From NCBI RefSeq assembly GCF_016107545.1, contig NZ_JABASS010000002.1, positions 248,001-312,000 on the forward strand: 64,000 nt of DNA, in the 5' to 3' direction. The notes under the pieces are model-generated. The model made no database searches. It worked only from the letters and a program-made list of their open reading frames with translations, and was not told where the DNA came from. Positions 48,437-57,036 of the stretch are shown one piece after another. The position numbers and the translations under genes were made by a program. How positions within the stretch are numbered: position 1 is the first letter of the stretch; every line of letters starts with the position of its first letter. Source of the DNA: Psychrobacter namhaensis (lineage in GTDB: Bacteria; Pseudomonadota; Gammaproteobacteria; Pseudomonadales; Moraxellaceae).

Positions 48437-49425
48437 AACGCTTTGAATATAGCCGTGCCGACACACCAAAACAAGCCGCCACTTCAGCGAGTCCAAAGGA
48501 TGCCGCATTTATCGCTGGTGGTACCAATCTGTTAGATTTAATGAAGTATGAGATTGAGACGCCTATTAAGCTGGTGGATGTGACACGCTTAGAATTAGAG
48601 CAGATAGAGCCTACTGCTGACGGTGGTCTGCGTATCGGTACGCTAGTGACCAATAGTGATTTGGCGGCGCACCCTGATGTTGTGGCCAACTATCCGGTGT
48701 TATCAAGAGCGATTTTGGCTGGTGCCACAGGGCAGCTGCGTAATAAAGCGACTACCGGCGGTAACTTCTTACAGCGCACTCGTTGCTATTATTTTTATCA
48801 GACAGACAGTCCCTGTAACAAACGGGAACCAGGAACCGGGTGCCCCGCAATCAACGGCGAGAACCGAACCCTGGCTATTTTAGGTACGAGTGAGGCGTGT
48901 ATCGCTCAGCACCCCTCTGATATGGCTGTCGCTATGCGGTTACTCGATGCGAAGATTGAGACTGTTAAAACAGATGGCAGCACTCGCACCATTCCTGTTA
49001 AAGACTTTTATTGTCTACCAAAAGACACCCCGCATATCGAAAATGTCTTGGAGAGCGGCGAGCTTATTACTCATGTGGTACTCCCAGCGCCTATCAAAGG
49101 AGTACACACTTATGACAAAGTCCGAGACCGCGCGTCTTATGCCTTTGCGCTAGTTTCTTGTGCTGCCGTAATAAACGTGGATGACAGTGGCAAGCTAACC
49201 ACCATCCGTTTGGCGTTTGGCGGCATTGGCACGGAGCCTTGGCGTAATGAAAAGGTCGAGGCGCTACTAACGGATACAGATGGCAACAGTGATGTTATTA
49301 GACAGGCAGCAGATTTACTATTAAAAGAGGCCAAAGGTAATGGCCAAAATGATTTTAAAATACCACTGACGCGACGTTTATTAAAGCAAGTCATTCAGCG
49401 CGCATTAGCCGGCGAAGGAGCATAA
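48433..49425 (+). CDS. Aldehyde oxidoreductase FAD-binding subunit (PaoB-like)
   Basis: 330 residues. The FAD site starts AFIAGGTNLLDLMKY and continues with GATGQLRNKATTGGNFLQRT. Between the FAD strands are four cysteines (C-x9-C-x8-C-x18-C: CYYFY..., SPCNK, GTGCPA, SEACIA), which match the extra [4Fe-4S] loop of PaoB and 4-hydroxybenzoyl-CoA reductase. This marks the enzyme as PaoABC type rather than a plain xanthine dehydrogenase. AGGAGG sits just before the ATG. Confidence 0.93.
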   Translation: MKRFEYSRADTPKQAATSASPKDAAFIAGGTNLLDLMKYEIETPIKLVDVTRLELEQIEPTADGGLRIGTLVTNSDLAAHPDVVANYPVLSRAILAGATGQLRNKATTGGNFLQRTRCYYFYQTDSPCNKREPGTGCPAINGENRTLAILGTSEACIAQHPSDMAVAMRLLDAKIETVKTDGSTRTIPVKDFYCLPKDTPHIENVLESGELITHVVLPAPIKGVHTYDKVRDRASYAFALVSCAAVINVDDSGKLTTIRLAFGGIGTEPWRNEKVEALLTDTDGNSDVIRQAADLLLKEAKGNGQNDFKIPLTRRLLKQVIQRALAGEGA

Positions 49426-49427
49426 TC

Positions 49428-51848
49428 ATGTCATTATTGGACTCAGTACTTCCATCAGAACCTACCAAAAAAATGATGATGAATGAGCCTGTTGGTTCCT
49501 TGTTTAGCGAGACGGCAAGCAATTTGGTTGGCAAACCCATTAATCGTGTGGACGGCTCCCTAAAGGTCAATGGTCAAGCGCCTTATTCAGCAGAGATTCA
49601 TCGAGACAATCAAGTTTATGGCGTCTTGGTGAGTGCCAAGATTGCCAAAGGGCAAGTTGAAAATATCGATAGCAGTGCTTTAGAGGATATTCCTGGCATC
49701 ATAAAAGTTGTGACGGATCCCAAACAGTTTTTGCGTAACCCCCAGCAGGGCGGCGAAACCAAAGCGCCAACGCAAGGTGTCAGCGAGATTTTTTATCATG
49801 GTCAGCCGATTGCCGTGGTCATCGCGGAGACTTTTGAGGCGGCAACAGAGGGGGCGCACGCTCTCGAGGTCAGCTATAAAGACGAGACGGAGCAAGCAGC
49901 ATTAAACTTTACCAAAGAGCTGCCTAATGCGCATGAGGTCAATGAAAAAAAAGGCTCAGATAAAAACGCCGTAAATGGTGATCCAGAGCAAGGGCTGGCA
50001 GATTCTGAGGTGACGCTCGATCGCTTCTATCATACCCCAAGCCAGAGCAACTCTCCTATGGAGCCGCATGCGACCTTAGCCTACTGGGAAGAAGACAAGC
50101 TCATCATGTATACGTCCAATCAAATGATTGCTTCTTGTAAGCAACAAGTCATGGACGCTTTAGACTTAAATAAAGATCAGGTGCAACTGATATCGTATTA
50201 TGTTGGTGGCGGCTTTGGCAGTAAACTGGGCATTGCGCCTGAATCGATTGCAGCGGCTATTGCTGCGAAAGAGCTGGACCGTCCTGTACTGATTTGTATG
50301 GCTCGCTCGCAAGTCATGGAAGCAACCGTCAGACGTTCAAATACTCGTCAGCGTATCGCGATTGGCTGTGATAAAGACGGTATTATCAACACTATGATTC
50401 ACGATACTGTTAGCAGCAACTTGCCAGGGGAGGCTTTTTTTGAACCCACTGCCTTATCGACTAAGTATTTATACCGCGGTGAAAATCGCCGAGTAAACTA
50501 CAAACAAGTTGATGTCAACCAAGTGCTATCAGGCTCTATGCGCGCCCCCGGTGAAGCGGTGGGTATGATTGCGGTTGAGTGTGCGATGGATGAGTTGGCC
50601 TCACAGTTGAATATCGACCCCATTGAGCTGCGCCGCCGTAACGAGCCTGAAAAAGACCCAACTCAAGATATTCCTTTTTCAACCCGGCAGCTTATTGCCT
50701 GTATGGAGCAAGGGGCCAAGCAGTTTGGTTGGGAGAAACGCAATACTAAGCCCGCCAGTCAGTTGGAAGGCGATTGGTGGATAGGGACGGGGATGGCAGC
50801 ATCTGCGCGCGGTAACCAATTAAAACCTTCAGAGGCGCGAGCAACCTTACAAGTCGATGAAACAAAAGCGCTGGGTGTCAAAACCGTTATTGAAACGGAC
50901 ATGACTGATATTGGTACCGGCTCTTATACCGTGTTTTCGCAGGTAGCGGCTGAGATATTGGGCCTACCGATAGACCATATCGAGATGAAACTGGGTGATA
51001 GTAGTTTTCCTCCTGCTTCAGGTTCGGGCGGTAGTGTGGGTGCTGCCAGTGCGGGTAGTGGGGTTTATCTCGCGTGTGAGCAGCTGCGTGACATGCTGGC
51101 AGAAAAAGTCGGTCTTTACCCCGATACCATTCAGCTTGATAAAGGCCAGATTAAACGATCAGGTGAGCACCATCTAAGTAAGACAGAAGCGGCTGTTGAG
51201 GCGGTTAAAAATAAGACAGAAGGGTTAAAGCAGAAGGTCAATAAAAAAACGGGTATCGCGTTACCAGAGCCTGCCACAAGAGTATACGACTTTAGCAATT
51301 TTCAATCCTATGCTTTAGCAGATATCGTCGCTGAATATGATGAGCAAAAGCTCAGTGCCAAAGGACAAATCAAACCGGGCAAAAATGGCAAAAGCCATCG
51401 CCAATCGTCTTTTGGTGCCAACTTTGCTGAAGTTGCGGTACACAAAGTCACTGGGGAAATACGTATTAAACGTATGACAGGTGCCTTTGCAGCAGGACGT
51501 ATTCTCAATCACAAAACAGCGACCTCGCAGTGCTACGGTGGTATGGTGTTTGGGATTGGTTCAGCCTTGATGGAGGAGATTATTCATGACAAGCGCGACG
51601 GCCGCATATGTAACCATGATCTTGCTGAATACCATGTCCCAGTCAATGCCGATGTACCGCAACTAGAAGTGATCTTAGTAGAAGAAGACGATCCTTATAC
51701 CAACCCAATGCATATTAAAGGCATTGGGGAGACGGCGATTTCGGGTGCTGCCGCTGCTATTGCGAATGCAGTCTATAATGCTGTGGGTGTTCGGGTTTAT
51801 GACTTTCCTATTACCCTCGACAAGCTGCTTTACGAGATGCCAGAGTGA
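49428..51848 (+). CDS. Aldehyde oxidoreductase molybdenum-binding subunit (PaoC-like)
   Basis: 806 residues, somewhat longer than E. coli PaoC (732). GGGFGSKLG, SMRAPGEAVG and SGGSVGAASAG are the molybdopterin-binding loops. The catalytic Glu lies in HIKGIGETAISG near the C-terminus. The enzyme oxidises aldehydes to acids; aromatic aldehydes are known substrates of the E. coli enzyme. A region rich in Lys and Gln (about 590-665, NKTEGLKQKVNKK) looks like an insertion. It starts two bases after paoB, and a terminator follows. Confidence 0.94.
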   Translation: MSLLDSVLPSEPTKKMMMNEPVGSLFSETASNLVGKPINRVDGSLKVNGQAPYSAEIHRDNQVYGVLVSAKIAKGQVENIDSSALEDIPGIIKVVTDPKQFLRNPQQGGETKAPTQGVSEIFYHGQPIAVVIAETFEAATEGAHALEVSYKDETEQAALNFTKELPNAHEVNEKKGSDKNAVNGDPEQGLADSEVTLDRFYHTPSQSNSPMEPHATLAYWEEDKLIMYTSNQMIASCKQQVMDALDLNKDQVQLISYYVGGGFGSKLGIAPESIAAAIAAKELDRPVLICMARSQVMEATVRRSNTRQRIAIGCDKDGIINTMIHDTVSSNLPGEAFFEPTALSTKYLYRGENRRVNYKQVDVNQVLSGSMRAPGEAVGMIAVECAMDELASQLNIDPIELRRRNEPEKDPTQDIPFSTRQLIACMEQGAKQFGWEKRNTKPASQLEGDWWIGTGMAASARGNQLKPSEARATLQVDETKALGVKTVIETDMTDIGTGSYTVFSQVAAEILGLPIDHIEMKLGDSSFPPASGSGGSVGAASAGSGVYLACEQLRDMLAEKVGLYPDTIQLDKGQIKRSGEHHLSKTEAAVEAVKNKTEGLKQKVNKKTGIALPEPATRVYDFSNFQSYALADIVAEYDEQKLSAKGQIKPGKNGKSHRQSSFGANFAEVAVHKVTGEIRIKRMTGAFAAGRILNHKTATSQCYGGMVFGIGSALMEEIIHDKRDGRICNHDLAEYHVPVNADVPQLEVILVEEDDPYTNPMHIKGIGETAISGAAAAIANAVYNAVGVRVYDFPITLDKLLYEMPE

Positions 51849-51868
51849 TTTTCGATCCCCGTTATTTT

Positions 51869-51900
51869 ATAAAAACCCGCTTACTTGGCGGGTTTTTATA
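51869..51900 (+). terminator. Terminator after the aldehyde oxidoreductase genes
   Basis: AAAAACCCGC pairs with GCGGGTTTTT around TTACTTG, starting 20 bases after the stop. It stands between the structural genes and the xdhC/mocA genes, so these may be expressed at lower level or from a second promoter. Confidence 0.85.
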
Positions 51901-51940
51901 GCCTGAATATTTGTCACCCACCATTAAAATGAGAGGCGTT

Positions 51941-53281
51941 ATGAACCAAATAGCTGACATTCTTAAGCTGGCAAGTGAAGCGCAGCAACAAAACGTTGAT
52001 GCGGTACTAGCGACTGTCGTGCGTACGGACGGGTCAGCGTATCGTCGTGCTGGTGCCATGATGCTCATCTGTGAAGATGGCCGCTCAGTTGGGATGATTA
52101 GTGGGGGTTGCTTGGAGCCACATATCATTAAGCGCGCTTTTTGGCTCACTCGTCATGGCGCTACTGTACAAATCTATCAAACGGGTGAGGACATTGAGTA
52201 TACGGAAAATGGCGACCCAAAAGAAGCTACTCAGGACAATGAAAAATATAAAAATGAGCATGAAGAGACAGAGTTACATGATGGCTTAGGGGATAACAGT
52301 GATAGCGAGTTAGATGAGTTGAATTTTGGGCTAGGCTGTAATGGACGGGTTCATGTATTATTCGAGCGGTTGGCGACTGCACAGCCGTTGTTGAATACCA
52401 TCACCCAAGTTCGTCAAACGCAGCAGTCTGTCACAATAGCCACATTAATTCGTTCTAATGGCAGTCAACGTCAGACTTCTGAGTTAAAAGTTGGCACGCG
52501 ATTCAATCTAGACGACTATCGTCATTCAGGAAAACTGGCAGCGCTTACTTCTGATAGTGCTCTTTCTCTAGCGGAGTCTGATGCTCCGATCAAGCTTAAT
52601 AATGTGGTGGCAAAACTGCTGGAATATGAGCTGTTTGATAACAACGCTGAGTACGTTGTCTTAAGCGACGCGGCTGTATCTACCGAATGGCTAGTACAAC
52701 GACTGCGCCCACAACCCCGCTTGTTGGTTTGCGGTGCTGGCAATGACGTAGTACCACTCGTCACTATGGCAAGGCTGCAAGACTGGCACGTGACGGTAGT
52801 AGATAGTCGCATACAATATGCGACGCGCGCGCGTTTTCCGCAAGCAGATAGGGTGATACATCTACCGCTGCCGAGTACGGAACAACTACTTAAACTGAGT
52901 CGTAATGCTGCCGTCGCTTTGATGTCGCACAGTCTGAGTCAAGACCGTGCTCGTCTCGCCGTACTGCTAGAGCATCCCGAGCATTATAGATATATGGGAC
53001 AATTGGGCCCCCGCTATCGCACGGAACGCTTGATTAATGAGATTAGCGTGAGCAAAGCCGATCCGACCACTTTGGCTGAGGGTATTAATAAACTGCATTA
53101 TCCTATAGGTTATAAGTTAGGTGGAGACGGGCCTGAAGCACTGGCACTTGGCATCATGGCACAGATAAACGCAGTTATGTATCAGCGGACGGCACCCGCA
53201 GAGTTTTTAGACACTGACCCTATCAGTGAAAAGGTCGCAAATACAGCTACTAGCAGTGATACGGCAACAAGTCTCGCATGA
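51941..53281 (+). CDS. XdhC/PaoD-family molybdenum cofactor insertion chaperone
   Basis: 446 residues from the ATG at 51941 (GAGAGG upstream; a TTG at 51911 is less likely). The N-terminal XdhC/CoxI domain reads VVRTDGSAYRRAGAMMLI and GMISGGCLEPHI, later FGLGCNGRVHVL. The C-terminal Rossmann-like domain reads LLVCGAGNDVVPLV and ends LGGDGPEALALGIMAQ. XdhC-type proteins bind and protect the cofactor and insert it into the apoenzyme. An acidic stretch of about 40 residues (Glu/Asp-rich, about 98-138) is inserted in the XdhC domain. It overlaps the MocA-like gene by four bases. Confidence 0.9.
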   Translation: MNQIADILKLASEAQQQNVDAVLATVVRTDGSAYRRAGAMMLICEDGRSVGMISGGCLEPHIIKRAFWLTRHGATVQIYQTGEDIEYTENGDPKEATQDNEKYKNEHEETELHDGLGDNSDSELDELNFGLGCNGRVHVLFERLATAQPLLNTITQVRQTQQSVTIATLIRSNGSQRQTSELKVGTRFNLDDYRHSGKLAALTSDSALSLAESDAPIKLNNVVAKLLEYELFDNNAEYVVLSDAAVSTEWLVQRLRPQPRLLVCGAGNDVVPLVTMARLQDWHVTVVDSRIQYATRARFPQADRVIHLPLPSTEQLLKLSRNAAVALMSHSLSQDRARLAVLLEHPEHYRYMGQLGPRYRTERLINEISVSKADPTTLAEGINKLHYPIGYKLGGDGPEALALGIMAQINAVMYQRTAPAEFLDTDPISEKVANTATSSDTATSLA

Positions 53282-53988
53282 TTAGTAACCCTTCCATGCA
53301 GATACCTGACAAACAATCGGCATCAAATCACGCCGTTATTGTTTTGGCGAGTGGTCTTAGCCAGCGTCTCGGTCAACCTAAACAGCTCCTCTACAAAGGT
53401 GGTGAGCCATTAATACGTTATATGACCAAACTGGCAGTGACGACAAATCCGCAAGGAGTCTTTGTCGTCATTCCTGATAACCATCCCGCGATTACTCATG
53501 CCATTTCTGACTTGGTGTTTCAGCATCCAGCAAGTCAAATATTGGTGAATAAAATGCCTCAAACTGGCATGGCACACAGTTTGTCTCTGGGTATTGCGGC
53601 GATAATGGACACAAGCTCAGCTATTGATCGAGTATTAATCATGGGTATCGATCAAATATTGCTCGATGCGCACCATCTAATGAAGTTGCTGGCAGGTAAG
53701 ACATCTGTGGTGGCGAGCGGTTATCACAATTGGCCTCATGCAGATGAGGCAGGTGTTAGCGACATACTCAAAAAAGACATCATCGGATTGCCTTTAGTAA
53801 TTGATGACGAGCTACTAAAAAAATGGCAGCCAGCACTAATAGGGGATAAGGGTTTGCGTCATTTGATTAGAAGCTTGCCGCCCAGTCAAATAAATACAGT
53901 TACCAATGCGCAGCTGAGCTATGATATTGATATACCCGAGCAGCTTGTTTATGCGCAGCAAAAAGGCTGGCTGGATAACAAGCCTTAA
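53278..53988 (+). CDS. MocA-like molybdenum cofactor nucleotidyltransferase
   Basis: 236 residues. The NTP-transferase motif LASGLSQRLGQPKQLLYKGGEPL matches the MocA/MobA-like fold (usual form LAGG-x-S-x-R-x-G-x-x-K). MGIDQILL replaces the usual DQP metal motif. MocA adds CMP to the molybdopterin cofactor to give MCD, the form used by PaoABC in E. coli, which fits the operon. About 15 N-terminal residues precede the fold. It overlaps xdhC by ATGA. Confidence 0.88.
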   Translation: MISNPSMQIPDKQSASNHAVIVLASGLSQRLGQPKQLLYKGGEPLIRYMTKLAVTTNPQGVFVVIPDNHPAITHAISDLVFQHPASQILVNKMPQTGMAHSLSLGIAAIMDTSSAIDRVLIMGIDQILLDAHHLMKLLAGKTSVVASGYHNWPHADEAGVSDILKKDIIGLPLVIDDELLKKWQPALIGDKGLRHLIRSLPPSQINTVTNAQLSYDIDIPEQLVYAQQKGWLDNKP

Positions 53989-54024
53989 CTGTACCAAAGT
54001 AATATCAACCCTTAAGGGAAAACA

Positions 54025-54594
54025 ATGCCTGTGATAGAAACAGATCGCCTTTATCTTAGACAATGGCACACAAGCGACTTTGCGATATTCGCTGAGATGA
54101 ATGCCGACCCTGAGGTGATGCACTACTTTCCTCAGGTACTATCGACTACTGTGAGCAACACCATTGCCAAAAAGTGTCAGCAGCTTATTAAAGACAAGGG
54201 TTGGGGATTTTGGGCGGTTAGCTTAAAAGACGCTACAGAGCCACGTGATGCTTTTATTGGTTTTGTAGGCTTGAATGAAACGCATGCGGATATGGCTTTT
54301 GCCCCTGCGGTCGAGATCGCTTGGCGACTCCATAAAGCTTATTGGGGACAAGACTATGCGACAGAAGCGGCACGCGCGGCGTTACATTTTGCTTTTACCG
54401 AGCTGGCACTTGATGAGGTTGTCTCATTTACCGCTGTCATCAATAAGCGTTCACAATTGATTATGCAGCGTATTGGTATGACCAAAACACAGGGCAATTT
54501 TTACCACCCTCTGCTTGATGCCAAGCATCCACTTGCTGAGCATGTGTTATATAAAATAACACGGCAAGAGTGGCAAAACGCTGTCGCAATGTAA
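54025..54594 (+). CDS. GNAT acetyltransferase, RimJ/RimL type
   Basis: 189 residues. The start IETDRLYLRQWHTSDFAIFAEMNADPEVMHYFP is the RimJ/RimL (Acetyltransf_3) N-terminus. The acetyl-CoA motif is YWGQDYATEAARAAL, and VNKRSQLIMQRIGM-like NKRSQLIMQRIGM follows. These enzymes acetylate N-terminal amines of proteins or small molecules; the substrate is not evident. AAGGG is upstream. It begins 36 bases after the mocA-like gene but is probably unrelated in function. Confidence 0.9.
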   Translation: MPVIETDRLYLRQWHTSDFAIFAEMNADPEVMHYFPQVLSTTVSNTIAKKCQQLIKDKGWGFWAVSLKDATEPRDAFIGFVGLNETHADMAFAPAVEIAWRLHKAYWGQDYATEAARAALHFAFTELALDEVVSFTAVINKRSQLIMQRIGMTKTQGNFYHPLLDAKHPLAEHVLYKITRQEWQNAVAM

Positions 54595-54622
54595 ACTTAC
54601 TCACACGTGCCTTTTATGGTTT

Positions 54623-55294
54623 TTAGTTAGTATGATCCCGTGAAAACGTTAAAATGTGCCCCTTAAACGGCAACTCTAGATAAGTCGTATTTTCAGGTTT
54701 GACGTGCGCGCTGCTAAAACCAAATTCTATCATCTTACTGGTCAGCTTGTTTTTGCGTCCACGGCCAGGGTCTACCACGATGACCTCACAGGTTGGCCGC
54801 GCATGACGCGCGATGAATTCGGCCAAGATATCGATATGTTGATCTTCATAGAGCAAGTCGCTGCCGATAATGATATCAAATTGACCAAGGTGGCTATTGT
54901 CTTCTGCCCAATCTAGGCGCTCAAAACTGATTTCTTTATTGTTGTTTAGCGTGGTGTTGCGATCGAGAAAGTATTCAACCGTTGGATGATAGTCGGTCGC
55001 TGTGATATCTGCATGTCGGTGGTTAAGGAGTAAACTCGATAACGCCATACCGCAGCCCACTTCCAAAATCCGCTTGCCTGCAATGTCATAATCAAGCATA
55101 TGATTGGCTAGCACCAAGCTTGACGGCCATATGACCCCAAACATCGGCCAAGAAGCCGAGCAAATACCCAGCTTTAATGCCTCATCGTCAGGGTCACTAA
55201 ATTGTTGATTGTCACGCAGGGTACAGAGGTGGATATCAGTGTTGCCAATTTCAATCGTTTGATAACGCACGCGCACAGTGGTCAGCGAAGTCAT
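54623..55294 (-). CDS. Class I SAM-dependent methyltransferase (METTL21-like)
   Basis: 223 residues from the ATG at 55294 (AGGA six bases upstream); the frame extends 19 codons further without support. The SAM motif I is ILEVGCGMALSSLLL. Motif post-I is ITATDYHPT, and IIIGSDLLYED is the D-motif typical of the METTL21/FAM86-like protein methyltransferases. The N-terminal phrase SWPMFGVIWPSSLVLANHML fits that family. Protein lysine methylation is plausible, but the substrate is unknown. Confidence 0.85.
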   Translation of the reverse strand: MTSLTTVRVRYQTIEIGNTDIHLCTLRDNQQFSDPDDEALKLGICSASWPMFGVIWPSSLVLANHMLDYDIAGKRILEVGCGMALSSLLLNHRHADITATDYHPTVEYFLDRNTTLNNNKEISFERLDWAEDNSHLGQFDIIIGSDLLYEDQHIDILAEFIARHARPTCEVIVVDPGRGRKNKLTSKMIEFGFSSAHVKPENTTYLELPFKGHILTFSRDHTN

Positions 55295-55647
55295 AAACTG
55301 TCCTAAAAAAGAAGCAAGAGTGCAAGGTCTGGCAAGAGTTGCCACTTTCAAGAAGGTGTGTTTCTAAACAAAGTCATGTAACGTTGAAACTTTAATGCAA
55401 GGGAAGGGGTGGGTTTTACACGGTCATAACAGTATGACCTAACATGTGATAAGTTGTTGTTAATTCTCAGGGTATTCTTATTGCTATGAGTCAGTCGCCC
55501 ACTGTATCTATTTTAAATAGAATGGACGATAGAGCACAGGGTTTTAAAGGAGGGTGATGCGCCTATTTTAAAGTTAGGCGCATTTGCTATGGTGATTGAT
55601 AAAGGGGGTGAGGTGACATTAAAGCGCGCGTAAAGCCCTCGCTTGGT
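55295..55647. other. 353-base region with a compact hairpin
   Basis: No long gene is seen. A perfect hairpin (55557-55583) is preceded by AAAGGAGG, so a four-codon reading frame (Met-Arg-Leu-Phe) on the plus strand would overlap its left arm. On the minus strand the region is the leader of the methyltransferase gene. Confidence 0.5.
55557..55583. repeat. Perfect inverted repeat, 9-bp arms
   Basis: ATGCGCCTA pairs with TAGGCGCAT around a loop of nine bases (TTTTAAAGT). It lies 65 bases after the end of the minus-strand gene at 55648 and could be its terminator or a processing stem, although no long T run follows on either strand. Confidence 0.45.
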
Positions 55648-56274
55648 TTAATTGAGAAATCTTAAGCCAGACGTTTTTAGTGCCCATACCAATTCCACAA
55701 AGGCACGACTGTTGGTCAAAGGCTCACCATCGATGATCAATACGTAACCTGAACCGTCAATCCATAAAAATACAAAACTGGTCTCAGGAATGAGCAAATC
55801 GACTTGCTGAAAAAACGAAATCGCTTGGCTTTCTACTGCCCAGCCCCGTTGTTTTTGGCGGAGCATAAAGCCTGAAAAATCGGCAGCCGCCACACTTAGC
55901 ATGTCCGCTTCTTCTTGGCTGTAGCCAATCCGTGCGAGGCAGAACCCTTCATCAGAGCCGATGGCGGCACGGCGCTTACCAGACAGACTGGCTACTACAT
56001 AAGGCAAAAACTGGTCTAGGGGCAGGTTGGGGGCAGGTAAAAATAAAGACAGCTTTTCAACCCAGCCTTTTTCTATAAAGCTCTGTAGCCATTCGTCAGA
56101 ATAACGCTCAAGCCAGTTGGCGGCAAGCAGTGTCTGCTCATAGGACAATAAGTCTTGTAAGGACAGCTGTTCATCAGTGGGTTCACTTTGTGAAAATGCC
56201 TCAAAAATACCGGCTGGAGTTAGGGTCAAATACGTTTTATCAGCATTTAAGTAAGAGGACATAGCGGCTACCAT
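55648..56274 (-). CDS. Unknown protein of the Roadblock-PAS-PhnD cluster (208 aa)
   Basis: 208 residues, not recognised. It is soluble, with no signal peptide. The N-terminal half is helical with many Leu and Glu; the C-terminal part (about 105-208) has GSDEGFCLARIGYSQEEADML and FVFLWIDGSGYVLIIDGEPLTNS. That last region recalls the longin/roadblock-like β-sheet pattern of small-GTPase regulators, which is only an impression. An alternative ATG is at 56262. It is the last gene of a five-gene run on the minus strand, 29 bases after the 205-residue gene. Confidence 0.7.
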   Translation of the reverse strand: MVAAMSSYLNADKTYLTLTPAGIFEAFSQSEPTDEQLSLQDLLSYEQTLLAANWLERYSDEWLQSFIEKGWVEKLSLFLPAPNLPLDQFLPYVVASLSGKRRAAIGSDEGFCLARIGYSQEEADMLSVAAADFSGFMLRQKQRGWAVESQAISFFQQVDLLIPETSFVFLWIDGSGYVLIIDGEPLTNSRAFVELVWALKTSGLRFLN

Positions 56275-56303
56275 TGTGATGAAAGTTATAAATAGGCGAT
56301 AAA

Positions 56304-56921
56304 TTAAGGTTTGACGGTTTGATCAAGGCTTTGTTGACAGTTGTTCCAACGTTCATCGAATTGCCAGTCGCTTTTGCCCAAGCGAAACCATACTAAGGAG
56401 AAGGCCAGTCGATCATTACGAGCGATACAGTGAGCAAAGAACTCATTTTCGATATGCTCAATCGTGCCCCAGTCTTTATCATCACGCGCTTGCATCAGCT
56501 CGGTGGCGATATCTTTAGAAATTTCTTTGGCATCGTCACTACTGATCCGTAGGCGCTGTTTTTGTTCATTGAGCGAAGGGGATACCAATACACTCCAGCG
56601 AGTTGCCAGCATACTGTTGCGCTGGATATACCTTTTTTTAGCAATACAATCGCGAAACCCTTGTTGAACGTGAGGGTACAGGCGATCCTTGATACGGGTA
56701 AACAGATTGTTTACATCATAAGGAATATCATACCAGCAGCCATAAAAAAAGTCTGCGACAGCCCCTTGCAGTGGCTCTTTTTCTGTTAACAGTAAGGCTG
56801 CATTGATACGTTGCTCATGAAAATGACGGTTATTGGGTGCCAAAAACACTTTACGCGAGTACAAGCGAAACACTCGGCGCGCTTCCATCTCATTTTCTTT
56901 GATGAGGTCCAAATCAGACAT
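56304..56921 (-). CDS. Unknown protein of the Roadblock-PAS-PhnD cluster (205 aa)
   Basis: 205 residues, not recognised, soluble and mostly helical. FRLYSRKVFLAPNNRHFHEQRINAAL lies near the N-terminus. DFFYGCWYDIPYDVNNLF and a basic stretch (RDCIAKKRYIQR) follow. The C-terminal third (DDKDWGTIEHIENEFFAHCIARND) is acidic and ends in an aromatic helix. The pattern is reminiscent of helical adaptor proteins, but I assign no function. AAAGGA precedes the ATG. It follows the PhnD-like gene after 115 bases on the same strand. Confidence 0.72.
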   Translation of the reverse strand: MSDLDLIKENEMEARRVFRLYSRKVFLAPNNRHFHEQRINAALLLTEKEPLQGAVADFFYGCWYDIPYDVNNLFTRIKDRLYPHVQQGFRDCIAKKRYIQRNSMLATRWSVLVSPSLNEQKQRLRISSDDAKEISKDIATELMQARDDKDWGTIEHIENEFFAHCIARNDRLAFSLVWFRLGKSDWQFDERWNNCQQSLDQTVKP

Positions 56922-57036
56922 AATAGTGTCCTTTAAGTCATAGTGGCTATGCTATCGCTAATATTATATAGCCACTATTGAGCTGCTGTAGGGTATGACC
57001 TAACTAAACAAGATGCGGCAAAATGTTAACTGATGG

